Part shown: positions 1 through 7,881 of the stretch, piece by piece
How the letters are laid out: the number at the start of each line of letters is the position of its first letter
Numbering within the stretch: the stretch's first letter is position 1
From: Patescibacteria group bacterium
GTDB taxonomy: Bacteria; Patescibacteriota; Minisyncoccia; Portnoybacterales; GWB1-42-6
Direction of reading: 5' to 3'
NCBI GenBank assembly: GCA_018818145.1
Contig: JAHIST010000074.1
Coordinates: forward strand, 1-18,221
DNA: 18,221 nt
Made by a program: the position numbers and the translations under genes
The notes under the pieces: generated by a model
What the model was told of the DNA's origin: nothing
Seen by the model: the letters and a program-made list of their open reading frames with translations, nothing else
Database searches by the model: none

Positions 1-565
<565 letters not shown>

Positions 566-611
566 AATGAGAATTAATTGAACATCAGCGGCTATTGTGG
601 AAATCACGCTG

Positions 612-656
612 GCCGCCAGCGTTCACCCCGCAACTGCGGGGTTAAACTCTCAAAAA
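612..656 (-). repeat. Altered duplicate of the 16S rRNA 5' end in the leader
   Basis: On the minus strand this reads TTTTTGAGAGTTTAA, a CCCCGCA/TGCGGGG hairpin, then TGAACGCTGGCGGC. The genuine 16S start (523-564) reads TTTTGAGAGTTTGAT, CCTGGCTCAGG, then ATGAACGCTGGCGGC. Both flanks match at an offset of 89 to 92 bases, while the central hairpin is replaced by a different one of similar size. Just downstream, ACGCTGG-CGG-CCAGCGT closes into its own hairpin, and the GAGAGTTT arm can pair with an upstream AAACTTTC (one G-U pair). This is a structured partial duplication and not a second 16S gene. Confidence 0.75.
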
Positions 657-825
657 GAAAGTTTGAGTGCATTAATTTATCAAATCGGTCTTCGACCGAT
701 CCGCCCGAAGGCGGGCCAGTAAAGCGATTCAATACATCATGCGGCTCTAACTTATATTACCCCGTGATCTCGCGAAAGCGAGATTTTACGGAGGTATTCG
801 GGACAACTACAAGGAAACATCCTAA

Positions 826-939
826 TGTCATTCCCGCCCCGCATCAAGTGCGGGGTAAACTCCAACGGGAATCCAGAATGCTGGATCCCGGATCCCTCCG
901 CCGCCAAAGCTATGGCGGGCAGGCAAGTCCGGGATGACA
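826..939. repeat. TGTCAT...ATGACA palindromic element 1 (REP/MITE-like)
   Basis: A 114-bp element beginning TGTCATTCCCG and ending CCGGGATGACA, so its ends are inverted repeats. It contains internal hairpins (CCCCGCA/TGCGGGG near 837-858; CCGCC/GGCGG near 903-918) and the GGGAATCCAG...CTGGATCCCGG dyad. Such TGTCATTCCCG elements are widespread non-coding repeats in many bacterial genomes. It lies in the 16S leader and carries no coding potential. Two other elements in the window (12261-12321 and 17732-17849) have the same kind of ends but different interiors. Confidence 0.75.
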
Positions 940-1028
940 AGAATAAATTCTTGTCAGTTGTCTTATTGAACTCTGGTTTTTAAATTTTTAATGTCCAATC
1001 AAATTTCTGCCGAAGAAAGAATGAAAAA

Positions 1029-1071
1029 CAACCATTTGTAATCTCTTTTTTAAAAAGTCCACAAATGGTTG
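1029..1071. terminator. Bidirectional intrinsic-terminator-like hairpin
   Basis: CAACCATTTGT (1029-1039) pairs perfectly with ACAAATGGTTG (1061-1071). The loop is A/T rich and can pair further. On the plus strand it is followed by CTCTTTTTT, and on the minus strand by TTTTTCATTC, so it could stop transcription either way. On the minus strand it lies about 95 bases downstream of the promoter at 1165-1192 and upstream of 16S, where an unprotected terminator would work as an attenuator. Alternatively the true rRNA promoter lies further left and this hairpin ends the 1225-1662 transcript. Confidence 0.6.
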
Positions 1072-1164
1072 CTCTTTTTTCTCTTTTTAGGTGCTGGTTT
1101 TTAGGAGATTTTTACATATGTGGTTTATTTCCTTTATTTTTAATTATCCCCTTAACGCATTATC

Positions 1165-1192
1165 ATTTTACTCCTTTAAAAAGGGTTGTCAA
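1165..1192 (-). promoter_or_regulatory. Sigma-70-type promoter, candidate rRNA promoter
   Basis: On the minus strand TTGACA (1187-1192) is followed after 16 bases by TAAAAT (1165-1170). It lies just after the stop of the membrane-protein gene at 1225 and points toward 16S, about 600 bases away. A further extended -10 (TGGTATAAT) overlaps the last codons of that gene at 1224-1232 but has no good -35 box. Assignment to the rRNA operon rests on position only. Confidence 0.55.
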
Positions 1193-1224
1193 GATGTCGA
1201 ACATAATCATAAAGATAGTAGAAA

Positions 1225-1662
1225 TTATACCAGATTGTTTATTTGGGTATTTAGATTCGTTTGTATAAATTGCTTATACGTTCCAATAAGATATATAGAA
1301 AGTAAGGATAGGAATAAAAAACCACTCCAGCTTTTTTCGATACCGTTTTCCAGTAAATAAGTCGATAATAATATTAATATTGTGGCGGAAACGAATAAAT
1401 AAATACCAATTTTTTTGATTGTAAATAATTTCCATCCAGCAACGACAAACATAATTCCGGCAATTAAAGATAAAATAATAAGCGACATAGTATAATAATA
1501 ATTTTGCAGTGTGGCTGCTTCTATTCCTGATTTCATTTCGCCCGACGGCAGAAAATAGAAGAAAGGATACAAAGCGCGACCACTTAAAATTATATAAACC
1601 AATCCATAAAAAAAAGAAATAATGGCTACGATCTTAATTAAATAATAATGCGTTTTTTTCAT
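1225..1662 (-). CDS. Hypothetical four-helix membrane protein
   Basis: A 145-residue protein I do not recognise. It has four hydrophobic stretches, at about residues 8-28, 57-78, 84-103 and 111-127, separated by short polar loops; the longest loop (about 29-55) should be extracytoplasmic if the lysine-rich start is inside. No catalytic motif or cofactor site is visible, and the fold resembles small DoxX-like or DUF-type four-helix membrane proteins only in general layout. The ATG start at 1662 is preceded by A/T-rich sequence without a Shine-Dalgarno match, and an upstream ATG is closed by TGA after two codons. It follows the coiled-coil gene at 1699 by 36 bases and probably shares its promoter at 1998-2025. 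Confidence 0.75.
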   Translation of the reverse strand: MKKTHYYLIKIVAIISFFYGLVYIILSGRALYPFFYFLPSGEMKSGIEAATLQNYYYTMSLIILSLIAGIMFVVAGWKLFTIKKIGIYLFVSATILILLSTYLLENGIEKSWSGFLFLSLLSIYLIGTYKQFIQTNLNTQINNLV

Positions 1663-1698
1663 ATTTCCATTAATGTTTTAATTGTTTTTTAAAATCCA

Positions 1699-1917
1699 TT
1701 ATTTATGTCGCACGCCGACTTTCTTTTCCAAAACATCCACTCTTTTTTGCAGCTCAACTAATTCAAACCGGTAGGCAACATTATCAAGACGGAGTGTTAT
1801 TGCTTCGTGTTCGCGCGTATTCGCTTCTCGTAGGCTCTTAACTTCATTTTTTATTTCCTCAATTTTTTCTCCTGTTTCATCAAATCCTCTTTTGACTATA
1901 GCGGCCAAGTCGTCCAC
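1699..1917 (-). CDS. Small coiled-coil protein, possible 5' frameshift
   Basis: A 72-residue protein from a GTG start. It is almost entirely amphipathic helix with heptad patterning (about residues 12-66), ending in a LQKRVDVLEKKV zipper. Small proteins starting with a DDLA-x-V-KRGFDE motif followed by a coiled coil are common in Parcubacteria; their role is unknown. There is no Shine-Dalgarno sequence before the GTG, and TAA closes that frame four codons upstream. In the +2 frame an ATG at 1943 reads MKNANKNL and runs into this gene; one extra A in TTTACGG would join it as MKNANKNLTVDDLAAIVKRG, a typical start for the family. The annotated start is therefore provisional, and the N-terminus may be damaged by a one-base deletion or a sequence error. 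Confidence 0.7.
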   Translation of the reverse strand: MDDLAAIVKRGFDETGEKIEEIKNEVKSLREANTREHEAITLRLDNVAYRFELVELQKRVDVLEKKVGVRHK

Positions 1918-1997
1918 CGTAAATTTTTATTTGCGTTTTTCATCAGTTGATTTAATTAATTTTTTGCAAATGTCACTTTTTTTACCAGTATAATGAC

Positions 1998-2025
1998 ATT
2001 ATAAGTCATCCAAAAAAGTCGTCAA
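1998..2025 (-). promoter_or_regulatory. Sigma-70-type promoter with palindrome over the -10 box
   Basis: Minus-strand TTGACG (2020-2025), 16-base spacer, TATAAT (1998-2003). The -10 forms one arm of a perfect inverted repeat, TATAATG-A-CATTATA (1989-2003, plus-strand reading), which could be an operator and also places a TATAAT on the plus strand. It would start a transcript near 1990 for the coiled-coil and membrane-protein genes, leaving a leader of about 70 bases. Confidence 0.7.
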
Positions 2026-2062
2026 GACTGCCTCCCTTAGTTAGACAGCGGAATTTTTTTGT

Positions 2063-2100
2063 AAAAAACCGCTTGTCCTTTTGAAATTTAGGACAAGCGG
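2063..2100 (-). terminator. Intrinsic terminator of the sigma-54 activator gene
   Basis: On the minus strand CCGCTTGTCCT (2090-2100) pairs with AGGACAAGCGG (2069-2079) in an 11-bp perfect stem, followed by six T (2063-2068). It begins 16 bases after the stop codon at 2117 and separates the regulator from the promoter at 1998-2025. Confidence 0.9.
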
Positions 2101-2116
2101 CATGTTAAAAAATGTT

Positions 2117-3526
2117 TTAGGCTTTTTTCGTCTTTTCAGCCGGCCCAATATGCCAGCGTTTGATTTTTTGTTTTAAGGTACTTTTGGAAGTTCCGAGAAG
2201 TTGGGCGGCTATTTTCTCGTTCCAATTACATGCGGCGAGCACCCTATTAAAAGTTTCTTTGTCTAATTTTTCCTTCGGTTCTGGTTTTTGCTGCTTTGGC
2301 GCGCGCCGCGATTCGGGTTTTTTATTTGCCGGTTTTATCTGCTGATAAACATTTTTCCTTTTTTTCCTCGCCTTTTTGTTAATTTCTGCTTCTTTTTTGT
2401 CTTCTGTGTCTTTCGTTGGGGGTTTGGTTGATTTAATTTTCTCCGTTTGGACAGAAGATGTCCGATGCCGCCGTCTATATTCTTCTGGCAACTCAATTTT
2501 TAATTTGTCAATTTTGAAACCCAGCTGACGGCGACTTATGCCGAGTAGTTTTTTTGCTCGTTCTTGTATCCAGCCGGTTCGTCGGAGAGCCTTAATGATT
2601 AATCTTTCTTCGTTCTCTTTCAGATCCAAAGAGCTTATCTCCTCGTTTGGCAAATTATTAGAAAAACGGAAATTTTCTACTTCCAGGATTCTTCCTTTAG
2701 CCAAAGCAACGCTTCGCTCAATGGCGTTTTTCAATTCTCGTATATTGCCCGGCCAATTGTAGTTTAGGAAAGCCTTTAAAGTTTTTTCAGAAAAAAGCAA
2801 CCTTTCCTTATTGAGCTTTTGGCAGTTCTCTTTCAGAAAATGATTTGCCAGCACAATAATATCATCCGGCCGTTCGCGCAGAGGCGGAATATTCAAGCAG
2901 ATTCCGTTAAGGCGGTAAAAGAGGTCATCCCGAAATTTTTTTTCTTGAATACTTTTTTCCAACGGCTGGTTGGAAGCGCTGATTAGCCGGAAATCAATCG
3001 CGACTTTCTTTTTGGATCCAATCGGATAAAATTCGCGGTGGCCGTCAGTGGCCCGCAGAATCTTTCCTTGAATATTGAGGCTCATATCGCCTATTTCATC
3101 AAAAAAGAGCGTTCCTCCTTCAGCCATCTGAAAATAGCCTATTTGATTTTCTATGGCGCCGGTAAAAGCGCCTTTTGTGTGTCCAAAAAGCACGCTTTCC
3201 GCGATGGTTTCCGGCAGGCCGCCGCAATTAACCGGAACGAAATCGCCGCGCCGGCCGCTCTCTTTATGAATGAAGCGAGCCAGCTCTTCTTTACCGACGC
3301 CGCTTTCGCCGGTAATAAGCACAGCAATGTCATGGGGTGTAATTGTTTTGGCTTCTTGCACGATTTGCCGCATTATACTGCTGGTAAAAATCATGCCGTT
3401 TTCATTGACAACAACCGAAGAAGCTTCGACTGATTGAGTTAACGCTTCGACTACTTTTGCGCTGTTTTCGATTTCTGTTTTTAGTCCTTCGTTGGCCGCA
3501 TTTAAGACAACCATTTGCTCGTTCAT
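2117..3526 (-). CDS. Sigma-54-dependent AAA+ activator with two Fis-type HTH domains
   Basis: A 469-residue bacterial enhancer-binding protein, which would remodel RNA polymerase carrying sigma-54 in the cytoplasm. A short N-terminal helix (1-40) precedes the AAA+ domain (about 45-285). Visible motifs are Walker A GESGVGKE (73-80), the sigma-54 contact loop GAFTGA (119-124), Walker B TLFFDEIGD (139-147), the FRDDLFYRL arginine-finger region (198-206) and the WPGNIREL sensor II helix (258-265). There is no receiver, PAS or GAF domain, as in PspF. A Fis-type HTH lies at about 304-345; after a Lys/Pro-rich linker (about 350-420) a second Fis-like HTH follows at 421-458. The ATG at 3526 is chosen over an upstream start because GGAGGGG lies eight bases before it, the only strong Shine-Dalgarno sequence in the window. 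A 17-spaced promoter and a terminator bracket the gene as a single unit. Confidence 0.93.
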   Translation of the reverse strand: MNEQMVVLNAANEGLKTEIENSAKVVEALTQSVEASSVVVNENGMIFTSSIMRQIVQEAKTITPHDIAVLITGESGVGKEELARFIHKESGRRGDFVPVNCGGLPETIAESVLFGHTKGAFTGAIENQIGYFQMAEGGTLFFDEIGDMSLNIQGKILRATDGHREFYPIGSKKKVAIDFRLISASNQPLEKSIQEKKFRDDLFYRLNGICLNIPPLRERPDDIIVLANHFLKENCQKLNKERLLFSEKTLKAFLNYNWPGNIRELKNAIERSVALAKGRILEVENFRFSNNLPNEEISSLDLKENEERLIIKALRRTGWIQERAKKLLGISRRQLGFKIDKLKIELPEEYRRRHRTSSVQTEKIKSTKPPTKDTEDKKEAEINKKARKKRKNVYQQIKPANKKPESRRAPKQQKPEPKEKLDKETFNRVLAACNWNEKIAAQLLGTSKSTLKQKIKRWHIGPAEKTKKA

Positions 3527-3561
3527 GGCAATCCCCTCCGTAAATTTATTTTGGCTAGCGA

Positions 3562-3589
3562 GGACGATGCGCCAACAGGCATATCGTCC
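3562..3589 (-). promoter_or_regulatory. Leader hairpin upstream of the sigma-54 activator
   Basis: In the 5' untranslated region GGACGAT pairs with ATCGTCC, followed by one mismatch and TGCC/GGCG around a TGTT loop. It ends about 35 bases before the start codon and leaves the Shine-Dalgarno free. No T-tract follows, so it is not a terminator. A role in mRNA stability or protein binding is possible; no known riboswitch class was recognised. Confidence 0.45.
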
Positions 3590-3654
3590 GAGCGAAGACA
3601 AAACACAGGGTTTTAATACCCTTTATTTTAAAAGGACATTAAAAATGCTTCTTT

Positions 3655-3683
3655 ATTTTAAAATATTTTTTATAAAAAGTCAA
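3655..3683 (-). promoter_or_regulatory. Sigma-70-type promoter of the sigma-54 activator
   Basis: Minus-strand TTGACT (3678-3683), 17-base spacer, TAAAAT (3655-3660) in a strongly A/T-rich stretch. It would give a leader of roughly 120 bases before the ATG at 3526. The regulator therefore appears to be expressed from a housekeeping promoter, not a sigma-54 promoter. Confidence 0.65.
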
Positions 3684-3727
3684 AAAATTTTTTCAAAACC
3701 TAAAATTAGGCGCAAAGTGGCTTTTAT

Positions 3728-3768
3728 AAAAATCTGCGGGGCGCGCAAATCAATGCGCGCCCCGCAGA
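3728..3768 (-). terminator. Intrinsic terminator of the cohesin/dockerin region
   Basis: A perfect 15-bp stem, TCTGCGGGGCGCGCA (plus strand 3733-3747) with its complement at 3754-3768 and loop AATCAA, followed on the minus strand by ATTTTTA. It lies 25 bases after the stop of the 934-residue gene and is the most stable hairpin in the window, closing the surface-protein cluster. Confidence 0.93.
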
Positions 3769-3792
3769 CGAAAATCAAATTAGATAACAAGT

Positions 3793-6597
3793 TTATTCTA
3801 TCACCGCTCCTTCGGTAAACGCGTTAAATTCGGTCAGGTTAATTGTATCAACATCTTCCCATTTATATCCCAGTTGCGCGAAAACTTGCTCGGTTGTAAC
3901 CCATCGCTTGGTCGTGCCTTCCAGTAAGTAAACCTTCGGATTATCTACTGTCTTGACAAGGAGGACCGACTGATAAGCATCAATTTCCTGAGGCAGAACT
4001 TCAAGCACATCGCTCCATTTATTGCCGTAGGAAGCAAAAACTTCTTCGTTGATAATCCATTTTTTCTGATTTTTTGTGTTTAAATAATAAACTTTGGTAT
4101 CGCCGATGGCCCTAAGAAGTCTGGTCTGGCTGTATTGATTAAATTGATTAGCCGTAATGACCTTGATTTTTGACCACTGATATCTGTATAAATTAAAAAC
4201 ATCAGGATTGGGTATCCAGTGGAGTTTTGTGCCGATCAGAGCATATACTCTGGGGTTATTGGCCAGGCGGACTAAAGCGGCATTAGCGTGAGCCGACGGT
4301 ATCTCTATTGCCACTGGTAAGGGCTGCCCTTCGGAATATTGGTTAAAAACCGAGCTGTCTACTTCTTGAACATCAGACCAAGAGTAGCCGTTGGCGACGA
4401 AGGTATCTAAAGTGGGAATCCAGCGGCGCTGTCCGTCTTCAATAATATAAACTTTAGTGTCGTCTATTAGCCGGACGAGTGAATTATTGCCGATAGGACC
4501 AGGAGAGGGGCTGGGCGAAGGAGGGATATCAGAAGAAACATTGATAGTCTTTGGCGATCCGGTCAGTTCCGGATTGGTGTCAACGGGGGTGTTAATTGCG
4601 TAAACATTAATTCGGTGGGTTCCGGCCGAAAGAACAGGAAAAGAGTAATTAAAGCCATGATTGGCATCCTTGACCGCTCCGTCGGCCGCGCCCACAATGT
4701 CAGGCCGTGGCAGATTAGCCGTTGTCGCGCCGGCAATAACTCCGTCAATATAGACGTGGACATCTATCGGTGATGTTCCGGCATCTAAGTCGTAGGCCCA
4801 GCCGGCCACTCCACCGGCATCAGCTTTATCCAACCAGCCGACAGGCAAAGAATTAGTCGAAGGGGTGGGGCTGGGCGAAGGAGAAGGAACGGCAGCAGAA
4901 ACAGTAATCTGCGTCCTTGCCTCGGCCTGATATGTTCCCCGTTCTACCACCACTTTGGCGGTGTAGGTGCCGGCATTGGCATAAGTTGAATTGCAAATAG
5001 TGGAGGGAGCGCTGTAAGTTGTTTGAGACTGATTATCGTATTTGCCCTGATAAGGAGTGGTAATATTTATACCTGTATCGGAGCGGTTGCAGTAAAAAGT
5101 GTAGTTAATATTATCGGTAATATTGCCGGAAACTACGGCAGTTAAGCCTACTTCACTTAAAGGCGCAGTGCCTGAATTGGGATTGGCTGATAAAGTAACT
5201 GATAAAGTGGGGGCAACAGCTATGGTGGTAAGGGTATAATCCACCGAAGTGGTTAGATTGCTGGTTGCATCTTTTGATTTAACGCGAAAGTGATACAGCG
5301 TTGAAGCTGAAAGATTGGAAAGCAGCACTGAATGCGCGGTTACCAGAGAGGCGTTAAGCGCGGTCTGGGAGCCATAGCTGGTGGTTAAGCCGTATTCTAC
5401 CTGCGAATCAGCAGCTTCGTTGGTCGTCCAGGTGATAGTCGCGGAGTTGGCAGACACAGATGTGGCGGCAACAGCCGAAATAGACGGCGGTGTGGTATCA
5501 CTGGCTTGAGTCGTGGCTGAAGCCGCAGTTGATTGGGCTGACACATTGCCGGCTGCGTCATAGGCCGCCACAGTATAAGTATAGGCAGTTGAAGCAGATA
5601 AGCCGCTATTTGAATAAGAATTGGTGGCAGAAGTGGCTATCTGTGTGCCACTCCGATAAATTCTATAACCGCTTATACCCACATTATCGGTTGAAGCGGT
5701 CCAGGAAAGATTAATTTGGCTAGATGAAACAGCTGTGGCAGAAAGACTGGTGGGGATTGAAGGGGCTTGGTTGTCGGGCAAAGTTACTGTCACGCTTGCT
5801 GATCTGCTTGTGGAAACATTGCCCGCCGCGTCTTTGGTCCAGGCGTAAAGGGTTTTAGAACCCGCGCTTGCGAATGTATAACTTGTCGGCGCGGATGCAG
5901 ACCAACCAGTTGCCGAAGCGCTCGGCGCGGTGGCAGTTTCGGTTATCATATATCCGCTGACTCCAACATTGTCAGTAGCAGCAAAAGAAGAAATTGATAC
6001 TGTCAGAGAAGTCGCGGTTGACGGAATAGTAAAAGCGCTGACTGTCGGGGCAGTGGTGTCGCCGGTTCCGCCGGATACGGTATAGAGTCCGTTATAAACA
6101 CCACTCAAGAGAGGAACCCCGGCTAAAAAAGCGTTAGATTGGTTAGCATCTCCAGGCGCGAAATCAAAAGTTAAATTATCAGAGGAAGGAGTAGTGCCAG
6201 AAAGCGCTGTAAAATTAATTCTTGCGACTAAGCCGTTTGAGCTATTAACTGTGCTTGGATAAGGTATGCCGCGGGTAATTTTAATTTTTCCGTTAATCGG
6301 ATCAATTATGTTCTCTGCCTGCATTGTGAAAACAGAGCCAGTCACATCAATGCTGGTGGCGCTAAAATGGACACGGTCATAACTTAAATAGGCGGCAACA
6401 GTATCTATCGTCCGGCCATTAGTATTAATATAGATGCTAACCTGAAATGTATCGTTAGCATTATAACTGCCAGTTGCCGGAGAAAGACTTAAGGTCGCCT
6501 GGGTAGTGTTGCCTACTAAGGCGGCTTGGGCAGGTAATACAACAAAAAAACCTATAATAAAAGTCAAGAGGAAAACGATAAGAAAATACTTTTTCAT
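3793..6597 (-). CDS. Secreted multidomain protein: cohesin-like, Ig/FN3, PKD-like, four VY/RW repeats
   Basis: A 934-residue secreted protein, likely a surface scaffold or adhesin. A signal peptide (1-26) precedes a cohesin-like domain (about 30-175), an Ig-like domain (183-272), two fibronectin III domains (277-364 and 369-457) and a PKD-like domain with two cysteines, C503 and C535 (461-567). A Pro-Ser linker leads to a domain with a GWAYDLDAG core (583-687), and after a second Pro-Ser linker come four repeats of about 50 residues (706-757, 774-822, 826-877, 879-930). Each repeat has VY, a turn, an aromatic W (RWIP/HWIP/KWII/RWVT), a phenylalanine and a W-x-D/K-V/I segment. No catalytic domain is seen. 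The N-terminal domain is a close paralogue of those in the next three genes. No Shine-Dalgarno sequence precedes the ATG. Binding partner and ligand are unknown. Confidence 0.9.
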   Translation of the reverse strand: MKKYFLIVFLLTFIIGFFVVLPAQAALVGNTTQATLSLSPATGSYNANDTFQVSIYINTNGRTIDTVAAYLSYDRVHFSATSIDVTGSVFTMQAENIIDPINGKIKITRGIPYPSTVNSSNGLVARINFTALSGTTPSSDNLTFDFAPGDANQSNAFLAGVPLLSGVYNGLYTVSGGTGDTTAPTVSAFTIPSTATSLTVSISSFAATDNVGVSGYMITETATAPSASATGWSASAPTSYTFASAGSKTLYAWTKDAAGNVSTSRSASVTVTLPDNQAPSIPTSLSATAVSSSQINLSWTASTDNVGISGYRIYRSGTQIATSATNSYSNSGLSASTAYTYTVAAYDAAGNVSAQSTAASATTQASDTTPPSISAVAATSVSANSATITWTTNEAADSQVEYGLTTSYGSQTALNASLVTAHSVLLSNLSASTLYHFRVKSKDATSNLTTSVDYTLTTIAVAPTLSVTLSANPNSGTAPLSEVGLTAVVSGNITDNINYTFYCNRSDTGINITTPYQGKYDNQSQTTYSAPSTICNSTYANAGTYTAKVVVERGTYQAEARTQITVSAAVPSPSPSPTPSTNSLPVGWLDKADAGGVAGWAYDLDAGTSPIDVHVYIDGVIAGATTANLPRPDIVGAADGAVKDANHGFNYSFPVLSAGTHRINVYAINTPVDTNPELTGSPKTINVSSDIPPSPSPSPGPIGNNSLVRLIDDTKVYIIEDGQRRWIPTLDTFVANGYSWSDVQEVDSSVFNQYSEGQPLPVAIEIPSAHANAALVRLANNPRVYALIGTKLHWIPNPDVFNLYRYQWSKIKVITANQFNQYSQTRLLRAIGDTKVYYLNTKNQKKWIINEEVFASYGNKWSDVLEVLPQEIDAYQSVLLVKTVDNPKVYLLEGTTKRWVTTEQVFAQLGYKWEDVDTINLTEFNAFTEGAVIE

Positions 6598-6668
6598 AAG
6601 TATATTATTACAGAAGCTTGCCTAGAACGGTATAAGTAATTATGCCGACACTATGAGCAAGCGATTAA

Positions 6669-7787
6669 TTAAAAACAGCATTCTAATACAGAACCCTCTA
6701 CATAAGAATCTCTGTCAACCTGATTTATTTGATAAACAGCGTCCCAGTCAAAACCCATTCCGACAAAGGCGTCGGCTGTTTTTATCCATCGTTTTTCACC
6801 CGTGTCGCCGGCCGGATAAAGCTTATATACCTTTGGATCCCCTATTGCGCGCACTAATTCAGAAGTGGTAAATGAATCAACTATTGATTTATCAACATCT
6901 TTGATATCGCTCCACTTTAGATGTTGATAGCTGTTAAACACGGACGGGCTCAAAATAAGCCGTTTAAATTTTTTGGTGCCGACGTATTTTACAATATAAA
7001 CATCAATGTCGCCCTGGGCGCGAATTAAACCGCCTTCCAGGATGGAAGAAGTGCTCAATAAGACATTTGGCCCGTCGGGATATTGAGAAAGGGCGCTTGG
7101 CTCAACTATAACAATATTTGACCAAGAATAACCATTGCTGATAAAAACTTCAGCGCTTGGAACCCAACGCTTCTGGCCGTTTTCAATCAGATAAACTTTA
7201 TCAGAATTGCTGGCGCGAAGCAGGCTGCCATTGGAGTATGTTGTTTGTCCGCCGGTTCCAACGGTATATTTAGCATTATAAACTCCGCTTAAAAAAGTTG
7301 TGCCAAGACCATCATCTTTAAATACATTGGAAGCGAGAGCTGATCCTGGCGTGAAATCAAAAGTTAAATTATCCGAAGCGGGAGTAATATTTGAAAGTGC
7401 TTTGAAATTTATTTTTGCCACAAGACCGTTAGTAATATTAACTCCCGGCGTTGGGACGCCGCGGGTAATTTTAATTTTTCCGTTGATTGCATCAATCATA
7501 TTTTCTGCCTCCATGCTAAAAAGCGAGCCGGTCGTATCAATACTGACCGCTTGGAAATGCGTTTTGTCATAATTCAAATAGGCGGCAACCGTATTTACAT
7601 ATTGGCCACCGGAGTTGACAAATATGTTAACCGCGAAAGTATCATTAGCGTTAAAATTGCCGCTTTGGGGCGAAAGAGTCAGCGTGGCTTGGCTTGTGTT
7701 GCCCAGCAGGGCGGCGCTGGATGGCAGGGCAAGAAATAAAACAAGAGCTGCTGAAGTTAGAAAAATAGAAAAATCATATTTACGCAT
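6669..7787 (-). CDS. Secreted cohesin-like protein with three VY/RW repeats
   Basis: A 372-residue protein: signal peptide (1-26, ending SSAA), a cohesin-like domain (about 30-176) very similar to the first domain of the 934-residue neighbour (shared NGKIKITRG and DNLTFDF motifs), and three C-terminal repeats of the VY...RW type (187-240, 253-307, 310-365). It looks like a short version of the neighbour without the Ig, FN3 and PKD-like modules, suggesting duplication with domain loss or gain. The end corresponds to the neighbour's EGAVIE but continues with Cys-Cys-Phe, an unusual free dicysteine tail for an exported protein. It follows the 437-residue gene by 94 bases and precedes the 934-residue gene by 71. 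The ATG lacks a Shine-Dalgarno sequence. Confidence 0.88.
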   Translation of the reverse strand: MRKYDFSIFLTSAALVLFLALPSSAALLGNTSQATLTLSPQSGNFNANDTFAVNIFVNSGGQYVNTVAAYLNYDKTHFQAVSIDTTGSLFSMEAENMIDAINGKIKITRGVPTPGVNITNGLVAKINFKALSNITPASDNLTFDFTPGSALASNVFKDDGLGTTFLSGVYNAKYTVGTGGQTTYSNGSLLRASNSDKVYLIENGQKRWVPSAEVFISNGYSWSNIVIVEPSALSQYPDGPNVLLSTSSILEGGLIRAQGDIDVYIVKYVGTKKFKRLILSPSVFNSYQHLKWSDIKDVDKSIVDSFTTSELVRAIGDPKVYKLYPAGDTGEKRWIKTADAFVGMGFDWDAVYQINQVDRDSYVEGSVLECCF

Positions 7788-7881
7788 GGATGGATATAGA
7801 TATATCTTTTTTAGGCGAATTTAAAACGCGGCTGTACCTCGTGTATATTTTAGATTTTGATATTTTATGTTTTATATTTAT

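Larger units (their letters stand above)
566..1164 (-). other. 16S rRNA leader / long non-coding region
   Basis: About 600 bases without a credible gene. On the minus strand this is the transcribed leader of the 16S gene if the promoter at 1165-1192 is used. It contains several tetraloop or triloop hairpins: 684-700 (ATCGGTC/GACCGAT), 701-715 (CCGCC/GGCGG) and about 769-786 (ATCTCGC-GAAA-GCGAGAT). It also holds a near-copy of the 16S 5' end (612-656), a 114-bp TGTCAT palindromic element (826-939), a 9-bp inverted repeat (936-955, GACAAGAAT/ATTCTTGTC) and a terminator-like hairpin (1029-1071). I saw no convincing boxA antitermination sequence. Short plus-strand open frames here run through these hairpins and look non-coding. 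Confidence 0.7.

Noticed and set aside
578..937. 119-residue plus-strand open frame in the 16S leader
   Set aside because: It runs through rRNA-like duplicate sequence, hairpins and a palindromic repeat; the composition is not protein-like.
1065..1360. Two overlapping plus-strand open frames
   Set aside because: They cover the terminator, the promoter and the antisense of the membrane-protein gene; no start signal and no recognisable domain.
2117..3601. Longer start for the sigma-54 activator (at 3601)
   Set aside because: The extra 25 residues run through the leader hairpin; the strong Shine-Dalgarno sequence fixes the start at 3526.
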